The position numbers were made by a program, and so were the translations under genes. From Roseovarius sp. ZX-A-9 (GTDB lineage Bacteria; Pseudomonadota; Alphaproteobacteria; Rhodobacterales; Rhodobacteraceae), in contig NZ_JAPWHW010000002.1 of NCBI RefSeq assembly GCF_028369135.1, positions 202,914 to 266,913 of the forward strand: 64,000 nt of DNA. Direction: 5' to 3'. Below, piece by piece: positions 1 through 8,550 of this stretch. Below the pieces are notes generated by a model. That model was not told the origin of the DNA. It did not search any database and was given only the letters and a program-made list of their open reading frames with translations. The first letter of the stretch is position 1. The number at the start of each line of letters is the position of its first letter.

Positions 1-61
1 ATGCACCTGTGGCGCGCTGCTCGTTATGCAAACGTACCGAGCAGATTGAACCGTCGAATTG

Positions 62-1405
62 TCAACGCATCTGGAACAGCTCTTGATGGAATCGCTCTTT
101 GACGGGCCAGCCCTGTGCTGCGAAATCCTCTCTGAGCGCCGTGCCGAAACCTGCCGGGCCGCAGAACCAGATGCTTGCCTCCTGCCAATCCGGCACCACT
201 TCGCGGACGCGTTCTCCGGTCAAGTGTCCATCTCTTGAATCAATCACGAGATGGAGCCGCACATTGGCGTCGTCCGCCGTCTGGGTCAGCCTTGCGAGGG
301 CGTCCTCATCCACCTCCGCTGTCGAGTGAAACAGATCAATGGTCTTTGCGTTGCGCGCCTCTTCTGTCTGGGCAAGGTGCTGCATCTTGGCAATGAAGGG
401 CGTGATGCCGATGCCGCCGCCGATCCAGATCTGCCTTGGGCAGTCGTCCTCGAAGGTGAAACAGCCATAGGGGCCTTCGATCTGTACGCTTTGGCCTTCG
501 CGCAACCGATCGGCCAGGCGCGAGGTGTGATCGCCAAGGGCCTTGGTGATGAAGGTGATGCGCGGCTCCTCGGGCGTCCAGGCAGAGGCTATGGTATAGG
601 GATGCGCGCCCTCGGACTTGTCCGACTTGGCAAAGGCGAACTGGCCGGGTTTGTGGCCGGGCCAGCCGGGTGCCATATCGATTTCAGCCTCCAAGGCGCG
701 CACGCCGGGATACTGGTGTAGCTTGGCGATGGTGCCTTGCACACGTCTTGACGCACCGATGCGCCCCGCAAGCGACACCAAGGCTGCCCACGTCCCTCCG
801 GCCAAAAGAAACGCCAGCACTCCGCCGAGTGGCGTCAACCAATAGTCGAATTTGGTCAGGATGATCGTGTGGAACACCAGCGCCAGATAGGCCAATGGAA
901 ACAGACGGTGTGACTTGCGAAACCAATGGTAAGGAATGAGCGACAACAGCGCGATCACGATCAACGCGACAGCCGCGTAGAATGCCCATTCACCAACGGC
1001 CTCGGCGGCGTGCCTATAATCAAGGAAAATAGCTTCAATCGGGTTTTCGGCGGGCGCTTTGGCACCGCGTTCAGGACGGGCGATCATCCCCCATCCCACC
1101 GCCCATTTCGGCGCCTTTATCCAGAGCCAGTGCGTAACGGACACCACCAACGCGCCGATCCCCAGCCATTTGTGCAGCCGATAGGATTTGTCCAGCCCGC
1201 GCAGCCACCGCTCGGGCCAACGGGGCCGCAACGCCAGCATCATTGCAACGCTCATGCACCCCATGGCGATGATGCCGGTATACTGCTGCATGAATCCGCG
1301 CCATTCCCAAAGGCCCACCGCGCGAAAAACGCCCGGGTCGACAGCGATCCATATCAAGGTCAGCAAAGCCAGACCGCCCCAGAAGGCCAACTTGATGTTG
1401 CGCAC
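62..1405 (-). CDS. ferric-reductase-like membrane oxidoreductase with FAD/NAD(P)H domain
   Basis: This 447-residue protein has an N-terminal membrane half and a C-terminal ferredoxin-NADP reductase-type half. About six hydrophobic segments lie between residues 5 and 210. Two His pairs (H78/H92 and H166/H179), 13-14 residues apart, fit bis-His haem ligands of the ferric reductase / NADPH oxidase fold. The flavin-binding motif HPYTIASA is at 268-275, the nucleotide-binding GGGIGITPF at 329-337, and CGPAGFG at 415-421, with an aromatic C-terminus (FHQELF). It should carry electrons from cytoplasmic NAD(P)H through FAD and haem across the inner membrane; the acceptor (ferric iron, oxygen or other) is unknown. 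The start is GTG at 1405, behind an AAGGAAA ribosome site. An FNR-like box about 155 bp upstream suggests oxygen control. Confidence 0.8.
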   Translation of the reverse strand: MRNIKLAFWGGLALLTLIWIAVDPGVFRAVGLWEWRGFMQQYTGIIAMGCMSVAMMLALRPRWPERWLRGLDKSYRLHKWLGIGALVVSVTHWLWIKAPKWAVGWGMIARPERGAKAPAENPIEAIFLDYRHAAEAVGEWAFYAAVALIVIALLSLIPYHWFRKSHRLFPLAYLALVFHTIILTKFDYWLTPLGGVLAFLLAGGTWAALVSLAGRIGASRRVQGTIAKLHQYPGVRALEAEIDMAPGWPGHKPGQFAFAKSDKSEGAHPYTIASAWTPEEPRITFITKALGDHTSRLADRLREGQSVQIEGPYGCFTFEDDCPRQIWIGGGIGITPFIAKMQHLAQTEEARNAKTIDLFHSTAEVDEDALARLTQTADDANVRLHLVIDSRDGHLTGERVREVVPDWQEASIWFCGPAGFGTALREDFAAQGWPVKERFHQELFQMR

Positions 1406-1762
1406 GGTATTTCCTTCTCGTTTTCGCGTCCGGGATCGGGCATCGACAGGTTTTCAGACACCTGTTTCCAACTGGTCCGCAGATGGCATGTGATGGAGGC
1501 GCGTCAGCAGGTACTGCGTCGCACATAAAGTCTTCTTTCCATCCATTTCGCTCGTTTGCCTTGACACATATCAAACCAACGCGCGGCGAATGGCAGTGAT
1601 AGTCGTCCGACAGACTCAACGAACAGATCTCGACGCAACGTCTTGCGAAGCAGCGCCTGCCGGAGCGACCTGCCCCGCAGGCTTGGAGCTCATTCTTCGC
1701 CAGTCCAAAACCAAATTCTGGACAGCGATCATCCCTCTCCGGGGTCAAAACCGAACGCCCAT
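1406..1762. other. intergenic region upstream of the reductase
   Basis: This 357-base gap lies between the end of the SulP gene and the GTG start of the reductase, both on the minus strand. It must hold the reductase promoter. I see an FNR-like box at 1561-1574 and a perfect 6-bp inverted repeat, ACAGGT-N8-ACCTGT, at 1446-1465, about 40-60 bp from the start codon. A 30-codon reading frame on the minus strand (1546 to 1454) lies between them, but it has no convincing ribosome site. I saw no clear terminator for sulP. Confidence 0.5.
1561..1574 (-). promoter_or_regulatory. FNR/CRP-type box
   Basis: TTGAC-ACAT-ATCAA differs by one base from the FNR/FnrL consensus TTGAT-N4-ATCAA. It lies about 155 bp upstream of the reductase start. 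No promoter was mapped, so whether it would activate or repress cannot be told from position. Confidence 0.45.
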
Positions 1763-3490
1763 TCACAGCTTACTCGTTCGTTCAAGCCGACGGATTGCCT
1801 CGTGTTGGCTGAGGAACACTTCTCCGGTCAATTCATCTAGGAAATGGCTTCGCTTGAGACGGTCCATCACCGGGCCTTTCACCTCGCTCAGATGCAGGCG
1901 GATTTCAGCGTCCCGCAGCCGCGTGTTGATGGCCTCAAGGGATTCCAGTGCCGAGAGGTCAATCTCGTTCACCGCCGAGAACATCAGCACGACATCCGTC
2001 AATTCAGGCTTCTCGGCGGCATGGCGCAAAAGCTGATCCTCCAGATAGCGCGCATTGGCGAAATAGAGGCTTTCATCTACGCGCAGCGACAGCACATGCG
2101 GCTGGGTCTCGACCTCGTGGCGCAGCACGTTGCGGAAATGCTCCGTGCCCGGCACCCGGCCCACCACGGCCATATGGGGCCGCGAGGTCTTGTAGAGATG
2201 CACAAGGATCGAAGTGATGACGCCCGCGCTCACCCCCGCCTCGACCCCGAAAAACAGCGTCAGCAGGATCGTCACGCTGACGGCGACAAAATCGGCACGG
2301 CTGAAAGTCCATGCGCGTTTGAGGATCGAGAAATCCACGAGGCTCAGCACCGCGACGATGATCGTCGCGGCAAGCGTCGCCTTGGGCACGAAATAGATCA
2401 GCGGCGTCAGAAACATCGCGGCCAGCGCGAGCCCCACAGCGGTAAAGGCGCCCGCCGCCGGCGTCTCGGCACCCGCGTCGAAGTTCACAACCGAGCGCGA
2501 AAAGCCACCGGTGACCGGAAAGCCCCCGGTAAAGGCCGCCCCGAGATTGGCGCTGCCCAGCCCGATCAGCTCCTGATCCGGGTCGATGCGCTGGCGTTTC
2601 TTGGCTGCCAGTGTCTGGGCAACAGAGATGCTTTCGACAAAGCCGATGATCGCGATCAAGAGCGCCGGGATGAAGAGATCCGACAGCAGCTCGGGCGCAA
2701 AGGACGGCAAGGTAAGCGGCGGCAGGCCCTGTGGCACCTCGCCCACGATGGCCACGCCCCGGCTCTCCAGATCAAAGGCCCAGACCGCCAGCGTGGTGCC
2801 GGCGATCGCCAGAACCGGACCGGTCTTTGCCGCGATGTCGGCCATGCGCGGACCAAGACCGGCACGCCGAAGCAGCGGTTTCAGGCCGCCGCGCACCCAG
2901 AAGAGGAAGGCCGTCGCGATGACGCCAAGGATCAGGGTAATGACATTGGTCTCGCCCACATTGTTCCATAGCGCCTGAAGGATCTCGATCAGCGTGTGGC
3001 CCTTGCCCTCGATACCCAGGATGTGCCGAAGCTGGCTGGCCGCGATCAGGATGCCGGAAGCGGTGATAAACCCGGCAATCACCGGGTGTGACAGGAAATT
3101 CGCCAGAAATCCCAGCCGGAACAGCCCCAGCGCCACCAGCATCGCGCCAGACAGGAACGCCAGCGTCAGCGCCGCCGTCATGTAGCCCGCGGTGCCGCTC
3201 TCGGCGATGTTGCCCACCGCCGCCGCAGTCATCAGCGAAACCACCGCGACCGGCCCCACTGCCAATGCGCGGCTTGTGCCGAAGATCGCGTAAAGCACGA
3301 TGGGCGCAATCGAGGCGTAGATCCCCGCCTCGGGCGGCATGCCCGCGAGCAGCGCATAGGCCAGCGACTGCGGGATCAGCATGACCGTGACGATCACAGC
3401 CGCGATCATGTCACCGTAAAACTGGCCCCGGTCATAGCGGCGTCCCCAGTCCAGAATCGGCAGGTATCGCGCAAGCGAAGGCAAACTCAT
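1763..3490 (-). CDS. SulP family anion transporter with STAS domain
   Basis: The 575-residue protein has the full SulP plan: a membrane core of many hydrophobic segments from about residue 25 to 420, opening with the typical DMIAAVIVTVMLIPQSLAYA-type first helix, then a C-terminal cytoplasmic STAS domain (about 445-560). SulP proteins move sulfate, bicarbonate or other anions. The gene is the last of four minus-strand genes and starts 52 bp after the persulfide-dioxygenase-like gene ends, so it is probably co-transcribed with the sulfide module. That context favours sulfate or sulfite as substrate, perhaps removing the end product of sulfide oxidation. This is an inference, since bicarbonate carriers look similar. 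Confidence 0.85.
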   Translation of the reverse strand: MSLPSLARYLPILDWGRRYDRGQFYGDMIAAVIVTVMLIPQSLAYALLAGMPPEAGIYASIAPIVLYAIFGTSRALAVGPVAVVSLMTAAAVGNIAESGTAGYMTAALTLAFLSGAMLVALGLFRLGFLANFLSHPVIAGFITASGILIAASQLRHILGIEGKGHTLIEILQALWNNVGETNVITLILGVIATAFLFWVRGGLKPLLRRAGLGPRMADIAAKTGPVLAIAGTTLAVWAFDLESRGVAIVGEVPQGLPPLTLPSFAPELLSDLFIPALLIAIIGFVESISVAQTLAAKKRQRIDPDQELIGLGSANLGAAFTGGFPVTGGFSRSVVNFDAGAETPAAGAFTAVGLALAAMFLTPLIYFVPKATLAATIIVAVLSLVDFSILKRAWTFSRADFVAVSVTILLTLFFGVEAGVSAGVITSILVHLYKTSRPHMAVVGRVPGTEHFRNVLRHEVETQPHVLSLRVDESLYFANARYLEDQLLRHAAEKPELTDVVLMFSAVNEIDLSALESLEAINTRLRDAEIRLHLSEVKGPVMDRLKRSHFLDELTGEVFLSQHEAIRRLERTSKL

Positions 3491-3542
3491 GTCAGCTATC
3501 CGTCATGGGGAAAGGTGCCCCCGAAGGGTCACCTGGTCTGGC

Positions 3543-4460
3543 TCAGTCGAAGCGGTTCACCGGCAGCTTCAGGTAGTGGTTGCCGTCATTCTCTGCCTTG
3601 GGCAGGCGCCCGCCCCGCAGGTTGATCTGCAAGGCGGCGAGGATGCGATCGGGCAGCGCCAGCGTCGCGTCGCGTTTTCGGCGGCGTTCGATATAGTCCT
3701 CGCACGTGGTGCCGTCCTTGACGTGGATGTTGTTGGCTTTGTGCTCGTCCACAGTCGCTTCCCATTTCGGCTCCTTGCGCTCTTTCGTGCCGTAATCATG
3801 CCCGATGTAAAGCCTTGTGTTGCCGGGCAGTGCGAGGATCTCCTGGATCGAGTCCCAAAGCTCTGACGTTTTGCCGCCCGGAAAATCCGAGCGCGAGGTG
3901 CCGGCATCGGGCTGCATCAGCGTATCATGCACAAAGGCCGCATCGCCGCAGACGTAAGTGATCGATCCCAGCGTGTGACCGGGCGAGAGCATTACGCGCG
4001 CATCCAGATCGCCGATCTTGAAGGTCTCGCCCTCCTCGAAAAGATGGTCGAAATCGCGGTGGGGGTCAAAGGCGTCGGGCAGGTTGTAGAGATCGGCCCA
4101 GATCCCCGCGATCTTTGGCACCAGCGCGCCGATGGCGTTGGGGGCTCCCGTGCGCTCCTTCAGATGCGCCGAGGCCATGACGTGATCCGCATGGGGGTGC
4201 GTGTCGAGCACCCATTCCACGCTCAAGCCTTCTTCCTTCACGATGTCCAGCACCTGATCCATGCTGTCGGTCGAGAAGCGGTAGTTCTTCGGGTTGAAGT
4301 TCCACACCACGTCGATCAATGCGGCTTTCTTCGTTGCTGGATCGGCGCAGATATACTGGATCGATCCGGTGTCGGGCTCATAGATGCCCCAGACATCGGG
4401 GCTTCCTTTGCCGGTCGAAGGGGAGTGACGCACGACTGGTGTATTCAGGGGATCGCTCAT
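3543..4460 (-). CDS. MBL-fold persulfide dioxygenase-like hydrolase
   Basis: This 305-residue metallo-beta-lactamase-fold protein has HPHADH at residues 88-93, GHT with H162, D179, and GHDYG with H221, the metal ligands of the glyoxalase II / persulfide dioxygenase group. The segment DAGTSRSDFPGG (about 185-196) matches the D-x-G-x-x-R-x-D-F signature of persulfide dioxygenases (ETHE1, Blh). The expected reaction oxidises glutathione persulfide to sulfite and glutathione. Its start overlaps the end of pmpB by 4 bases (ATGA), showing translational coupling. The divergent SqrR/BigR-like regulator supports a sulfide-detoxification role. No sulfide:quinone oxidoreductase gene is present in the window. 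Confidence 0.85.
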   Translation of the reverse strand: MSDPLNTPVVRHSPSTGKGSPDVWGIYEPDTGSIQYICADPATKKAALIDVVWNFNPKNYRFSTDSMDQVLDIVKEEGLSVEWVLDTHPHADHVMASAHLKERTGAPNAIGALVPKIAGIWADLYNLPDAFDPHRDFDHLFEEGETFKIGDLDARVMLSPGHTLGSITYVCGDAAFVHDTLMQPDAGTSRSDFPGGKTSELWDSIQEILALPGNTRLYIGHDYGTKERKEPKWEATVDEHKANNIHVKDGTTCEDYIERRRKRDATLALPDRILAALQINLRGGRLPKAENDGNHYLKLPVNRFD

Positions 4461-4900
4461 GAGGCAGCTCCTTCTTTTGGTGTTGGTCTCAGGTCAGGTG
4501 TGTGGCGCGCGACCCACATGCCAACCAGCATGAAAGGCACAAAGATCAGCGTGCCGGTCGCCGCCATCGGCAGCGCGGTCAATGCCGGGCCGGGGCAGAA
4601 GCCGCCCAAGCCCCAGCCAATACCGAAGATGGCCGAGCCGGTCAGCAGCTTGGGGTCGAGGTCGGTTTTCGTCGGCATGTGGAACTCGCCCTCGAAGAAC
4701 GTTTGCTGTCGTGTGCGGGTGAGCCACGCGAAGCCCGGCGCGGTCACCGCGATGGCGCCCCCCATGACGAAGGCCAGGCTTGGGTCCCAGGTGCCGAAGA
4801 GGTCGAGAAAGTTAAGCACCTTGGCCGGATCGGCCATGCCCGAAACGATCAGGCCAAGGCCGAAAATCAGACCGGAAAGAAGCGCGAAAAACTGTTTCAT
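4457..4900 (-). CDS. pmpB: YeeE/YedE (DUF6691) membrane protein, PmpB-like
   Basis: This 147-residue membrane protein has about four hydrophobic segments and a conserved GGFCPGPAL segment with a single Cys at 102. It is the second half of the paired YeeE/YedE (TsuA-like) sulfur transporters, in which conserved cysteines handle thiosulfate or sulfane sulfur. Its start is one base beyond the stop of pmpA, so the two small proteins probably form one transporter. The order pmpA, pmpB, persulfide dioxygenase is typical of BigR/SqrR-controlled operons. The exact sulfur species moved is not known from the sequence. Confidence 0.8.
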   Translation of the reverse strand: MKQFFALLSGLIFGLGLIVSGMADPAKVLNFLDLFGTWDPSLAFVMGGAIAVTAPGFAWLTRTRQQTFFEGEFHMPTKTDLDPKLLTGSAIFGIGWGLGGFCPGPALTALPMAATGTLIFVPFMLVGMWVARHTPDLRPTPKEGAAS

Positions 4901-4901
4901 G

Positions 4902-5336
4902 TCAGGCTCCGATCAGGTGACGGATTACAAGGACAGTAACAAAGCCAGTCGCCATGAAGGTCGCTGTGGCGACGATCGACCGGCCTGAACCACGGCTGAT
5001 GCCGCATACCCCGTGCCCCGAAGTGCAGCCATTGCCATAGGTCGCGCCGAAGCCGACCAGAAGCCCGGCCAGCGCCATCAAGACGGGACTCGATGGAACC
5101 CATTGGGTCGGCCAGGAGCCTGACACCAGCAGCCAGAGCGGCGCGGCGAGCAGCAATCCCAGCACGAAAAGCGCCGAGACGCCGCGCGCCTCGCTTCCGG
5201 TCGCGCGGGCAAAGATCCGAGACGTCAGCCCGCTGATGCCCGCAATGCGCCCGTTGGTTGCCATCAGCAGCACCGCCGAAGCGCCAATCAACATGCCGCC
5301 TCCCAATGAGGCCCAGGGGGTGAATTCAGTTTCCAT
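4902..5336 (-). CDS. pmpA: YeeE/YedE family sulfur transporter half, PmpA-like
   Basis: This 144-residue membrane protein has about four hydrophobic segments. The motif [17 protein letters not shown] (about residues 101-117, Cys104 and Cys111) is the signature of the YeeE/YedE (TsuA) sulfur-transport family. It is the first gene of the minus-strand sulfide module and starts about 100 bp from the divergent repressor gene, so the shared gap holds both promoters. It likely works with PmpB in moving sulfane sulfur or thiosulfate across the inner membrane. Confidence 0.82.
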   Translation of the reverse strand: METEFTPWASLGGGMLIGASAVLLMATNGRIAGISGLTSRIFARATGSEARGVSALFVLGLLLAAPLWLLVSGSWPTQWVPSSPVLMALAGLLVGFGATYGNGCTSGHGVCGISRGSGRSIVATATFMATGFVTVLVIRHLIGA

Positions 5337-5404
5337 GTTCCATCTCCACTATGCGCCCGCCATTCCCGACGGGCTGGCCTTGATCAATCTGTACAGAACG
5401 ATAT

Positions 5405-5436
5405 ATTCGAATTACGTAATATTCAATAGGCGGAAT
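5405..5436. promoter_or_regulatory. SqrR/BigR operator array
   Basis: Between pmpA and the repressor gene lie alternating ATTC and GAAT half sites: ATTCGAAT at 5405-5412, the perfect palindrome ATTACGTAAT at 5411-5420, and ATTC at 5421-5424 paired with GAAT at 5433-5436 at N8 spacing. ATTC-N8-GAAT is, to my knowledge, the motif of the SqrR/BigR persulfide-responsive repressors. The last site ends at the base before the repressor's ATG, so binding should block both the divergent operon and the regulator itself. Confidence 0.75.
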
Positions 5437-5745
5437 ATGAAACATTCGGACGACTTTCTGGACGGCGACATCGCCGGGGCGGCAGCGCTGATGACGATGC
5501 TGGCGTCAGAGGCGCGGTTGCAGATCCTGTGCCGCCTGCTCGACGGCGAACGCGCAGTGGGTGATCTGGCGCAGGCCTGCGGCCTGTCGCAGCCAACCAT
5601 GTCCCAGCAGCTCAAAAAGCTGAAAGAGGCCGGGCTGGTCGAAGGGCGCCGCGACGGTCAGACGATCTATTACAGCGTCAAGGCACCGGAGGTCGCCGCC
5701 GTGCTGGAAACCCTGCACAGGCTGTATTGCGCGCGCGACGCCTGA
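5437..5745 (+). CDS. sqrR: SqrR/BigR-type persulfide-sensing ArsR-family repressor
   Basis: This 102-residue winged-helix repressor carries the recognition segment SQPTMSQQLKKLKEAGLV (about 51-68). Cysteines are at 32, 48 and 98. The 66-residue distance between C32 and C98 equals that between the two sensing cysteines (C41 and C107) of SqrR from Rhodobacter capsulatus, which form a sulfur-bridged disulfide and release DNA when persulfides are present. The ATG at 5437 is chosen because the protein then has family length. An upstream in-frame extension would run back through the operators into pmpA. It likely represses itself and the divergent sulfur operon. Confidence 0.85.
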   Translation: MKHSDDFLDGDIAGAAALMTMLASEARLQILCRLLDGERAVGDLAQACGLSQPTMSQQLKKLKEAGLVEGRRDGQTIYYSVKAPEVAAVLETLHRLYCARDA

Positions 5746-5993
5746 ACTCGCGCTCAAGGCGATGACCCAGCACATCAACGAAGCGCTGCGAAAGCAGCTC
5801 TCATGTTCATGCGCGGCAAAACGTGCTGCTGGCGACCGGTCTGATCGCCCCTGATCACGCAGAACAGCCTTTCAAAAGCCCGCGACAGAGCATCACGTTG
5901 TCCTTTTCTTAATATTAATGTCTATTCATAGTAGTGAAGTACACTCATGGTGTGCGCGTTGCTGATCGGATGAAACTGCGAGCGGGTGAGACC

Positions 5994-6650
5994 ATGAAAC
6001 TTGAAGGCGAGAAAATGGTAGCAGACCGCAAACCCCTTGCTCAGGATCCGCACCGCCTGCGCGACGCGCGTGAAAAGGTGCTCGAAGTTGCCATCGGCAA
6101 GGAAGTCCGGAGTTTTCGCAAACAACAGAACATGACCGTCAACGAACTGGCCGACGCAACCGGCCTGTCGATCGGCATGCTGTCCAAGATCGAGAACGGC
6201 AATACCTCACCATCACTCACCACGTTGCAGGCGCTGTCACATGCGCTCAGCGTGCCACTGACATCGTTCTTTCGCGGCTTCGAAGAGCATCGCGGCGCGA
6301 CGCTGACCAAAGCCGGCAAGGGTGTCGAGATCGAACGCAGGGGCACACGGGCCGGCCATCAGTACAACCTTCTCGGTCATATCGGCTCGAACGCCAGCGG
6401 CGTGGTCGTGGAGCCCTACCTGATCACCCTTTCCGAAACTTCGGATGTCTTCCCCACCTTTCAGCATGACGGGATCGAAACGATCTACATGCTGGAAGGA
6501 GAAGTGGACTACCGTCACGGCAACGATGTCTATGCGCTGAAGCCCGGCGATACGCTGTTCTTCGACGCGGATGCGCCGCACGGGCCGGAAACGCTGGTCA
6601 AATTGCCCGCCCGATACCTGTCGATCATCGCCTACCCGCAAACGGCGTAA
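5994..6650 (+). CDS. XRE-family regulator with C-terminal cupin domain
   Basis: The protein of about 218 residues has an N-terminal helix-turn-helix of the XRE/Cro type (roughly residues 36-90, with SIGMLSKIENGNTSPS) and a C-terminal cupin barrel (about 145-215, with EGEVDYRHG and KPGDTLFFDADAPHGP) that probably binds a small ligand or metal. Start choice is open: ATG at 5970, 5994 and 6015 are all in frame. Regulators of this make often sit before glx/mgs and glutamine-synthetase-like genes, and here the gene faces glxB-glxC-glxD-glnT in the same direction across 308 bp. A role in controlling that operon is inferred. Confidence 0.8.
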   Translation: MKLEGEKMVADRKPLAQDPHRLRDAREKVLEVAIGKEVRSFRKQQNMTVNELADATGLSIGMLSKIENGNTSPSLTTLQALSHALSVPLTSFFRGFEEHRGATLTKAGKGVEIERRGTRAGHQYNLLGHIGSNASGVVVEPYLITLSETSDVFPTFQHDGIETIYMLEGEVDYRHGNDVYALKPGDTLFFDADAPHGPETLVKLPARYLSIIAYPQTA

Positions 6651-6958
6651 CCCCCCTTTCGGGGCACCGCGCAGCCACCCCGCATCGCGTCGGGGCGGCA
6701 ATGGAGCATTGCGGCTCACCCCCGAGGCAGCTCGGGGTGCAAAACCCATGCATGAACTCGATGTCGAGAACGCCTCAAGAGAGGCGCACGGGTCAGACTT
6801 GTCCCGAATCGCTTTCGCGGCGCGCGCCCGTGGTGACCTTGGCGACCAGCCTCCGGAACGCCAATAGTTACTCTTGGGAATATTTTATTCTTCTTGGTTG
6901 ATGGATGCCGAATTGAGTGATAATGTCGCACCAACCACTCTCAAAAAGGATCACCGCC
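6651..6958 (+). promoter_or_regulatory. leader region of the glx operon with inverted repeats
   Basis: This 308-base gap has no convincing gene. Its first part is GC-rich and can fold: CCCCG..CGGGG near 6677-6694 and CACCCCCGAG..CTCGGGGTG near 6718-6740, possible terminators for the regulator gene. Its second part is AT-rich and holds a perfect 5-bp inverted repeat, GAATA-TTT-TATTC, at 6878-6890, about 70 bp before the glxB start, a candidate operator for the XRE-cupin protein. Confidence 0.4.
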
Positions 6959-7855
6959 ATGTGTGGAATTGTTGGGCTCTTTCTGAAGGACAAATCACTC
7001 GAACCCCGCTTGGGCGACATGCTGACAGACATGCTGATCACCATGACCGACCGCGGCCCCGACAGCGCGGGCATCGCGATTTACGGCGAAGGCTCGGATA
7101 AAACGGCAAAGCTGACCGTGCAGTCGGCCGATGCCGATACCGATTTCGCCGCCCTTGAGACCGATCTTGGCTCGGCCATCGACGCCCCTGTAAAACTGCG
7201 CCGCCTCGACACGCACGCCGTGATCGAACTGCCCGCAGACAAGCTGACGCAGGCCCGCCAGGCCCTGCGCGAACTGCGCCCCGACGTCCGCGTGATGAGC
7301 GCCGGTGAGAGCATCGAGATCTACAAGGAAGTCGGCCTGCCCAAAGATGTGGCACATCGCTTCGGCATCGAAAAGATGAGCGGCACACACGGCATCGGCC
7401 ACACCCGTATGGCGACAGAATCAGCCGTCACGACGATGGGCGCGCACCCGTTCTCCACCGGGGCCGACCAGTGCCTCGTGCACAACGGATCGCTGTCCAA
7501 CCACAACAGCCTGCGCCGCAAGCTTCGCCGCATGGGCATGAACATCGAAACCGAGAACGACACCGAAGTCGGCGCCGCCTATCTGAGCTGGAAAATGCAG
7601 AACGGCAGCACGCTGGGCGAAGCCCTCGAAAGCTCGCTGGAGGATCTCGACGGCTTCTTCACTTTCGTCGTCGGCACCAAGGACGGCTTCGGAGTCGTCC
7701 GCGACCCGATCGCCTGCAAACCTGCCGTGATGGCCGAAACCGATCAGTATGTCGCCTTCGGCAGCGAATACCGCGCCCTCGTCAACCTGCCGGGCATCGA
7801 AGACGCCCGTGTCTGGGAACCTGAGCCCGCAACCGTCTATTTCTGGAGCCATTAA
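6959..7855 (+). CDS. glxB: class II glutamine amidotransferase subunit (GlxB/MgsA-like)
   Basis: This 298-residue protein begins MCGIVGLF. Removing the Met exposes the catalytic N-terminal Cys of Ntn-type glutamine amidotransferases, so the ATG at 6959, behind an AAAGGA site, is the start. GHTRMATES (near residue 145) and the NGSLSNHNSLRRKL segment are the usual glutamine-site elements. It should release ammonia from glutamine or a gamma-glutamylamide for the partner subunits. It is homologous both to GlxB and to MgsA, the first subunit of N-methylglutamate synthase. The stop lies one base before the glxC start. Confidence 0.85.
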   Translation: MCGIVGLFLKDKSLEPRLGDMLTDMLITMTDRGPDSAGIAIYGEGSDKTAKLTVQSADADTDFAALETDLGSAIDAPVKLRRLDTHAVIELPADKLTQARQALRELRPDVRVMSAGESIEIYKEVGLPKDVAHRFGIEKMSGTHGIGHTRMATESAVTTMGAHPFSTGADQCLVHNGSLSNHNSLRRKLRRMGMNIETENDTEVGAAYLSWKMQNGSTLGEALESSLEDLDGFFTFVVGTKDGFGVVRDPIACKPAVMAETDQYVAFGSEYRALVNLPGIEDARVWEPEPATVYFWSH

Positions 7856-7856
7856 G

Positions 7857-8540
7857 ATGCAGACATTTGACCTAGAAGCGCAGGGATTGCGCGCGCTGAA
7901 CGAAACCTTGCACGCGCAGGCCACTGACACCAACCAGACCTCCTGGGAAGTGATCAACGCCAAGGGCAGCCATGCCATCGCCGTGGGTCTCGACGCCCCG
8001 ATCGAAGTCACCGTCAAAGGCTCGACCGGCTATTACTGCGGCGGCATGAACAAGCAGGCGACCATCAATGTGCATGGCTCCGCCGGCCCCGGCGTCGGTG
8101 AAAACATGATGTCCGGCACCATCATCGTCGAAGGCGACGCCAGCCAATATGCCGGTGCCACCGGCCATGGCGGCTTGCTGGTGATCAAGGGCAACGCCTC
8201 GTCGCGCTGCGGCATCTCGATGAAGGGCATTGATATCGTCGTGCATGGCAATATCGGCCACATGTCGGCCTTCATGGCACAATCGGGCAACCTGGTGGTG
8301 CTGGGCGACGCAGGCGATGCCCTGGGCGACAGCTGCTACGAAGCCCGCCTGTTCGTGCGTGGCGAGGTCAAGAGCCTCGGCGCCGACTGCGAGAAGAAGG
8401 AAATGCGCCCCGAGCATATCGAAATCCTCAAGGACCTGCTCGAACGCGCAGGCGCCGACGCCAAGCCCGAGGAATTCACCCGCTACGGCTCTGCCCGCAA
8501 CCTTTACAATTTCGACGTCGATAACGCGTCAGCATATTAA
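7857..8540 (+). CDS. glxC: GXGXG-motif glutamate synthase subunit (GlxC/MgsB-like)
   Basis: This 227-residue protein is built of a beta-helical GXGXG domain like the C-terminal domain of the large glutamate synthase subunit. The repeated turns STGYYCGGMNK, GSAGPGVGENM, GATGHGGLLVIKG and GNIGHMSAFM fall between about residues 55 and 140. In the stand-alone form it is a structural subunit that joins the amidotransferase and FMN subunits. The ATG at 7857 overlaps no upstream gene and follows the glxB stop by one base. It corresponds to GlxC or MgsB. Confidence 0.83.
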   Translation: MQTFDLEAQGLRALNETLHAQATDTNQTSWEVINAKGSHAIAVGLDAPIEVTVKGSTGYYCGGMNKQATINVHGSAGPGVGENMMSGTIIVEGDASQYAGATGHGGLLVIKGNASSRCGISMKGIDIVVHGNIGHMSAFMAQSGNLVVLGDAGDALGDSCYEARLFVRGEVKSLGADCEKKEMRPEHIEILKDLLERAGADAKPEEFTRYGSARNLYNFDVDNASAY

Positions 8541-8550
8541 GGATATGGCC

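Noticed and set aside
1454..1546. 30-codon minus-strand frame between the FNR-like box and the reductase
   Set aside because: It has no convincing ribosome site and no recognisable product; chance cannot be excluded.
1844..2971. Long open frame of about 375 codons on the opposite strand of the SulP gene
   Set aside because: It is a shadow produced by high-GC third positions; its protein is basic and low in structure, and it lies wholly inside a real gene.
6571..6901. Short plus-strand frames between the XRE-cupin gene and glxB
   Set aside because: They overlap the regulator gene or a hairpin-rich leader and have no family features or clear ribosome sites.
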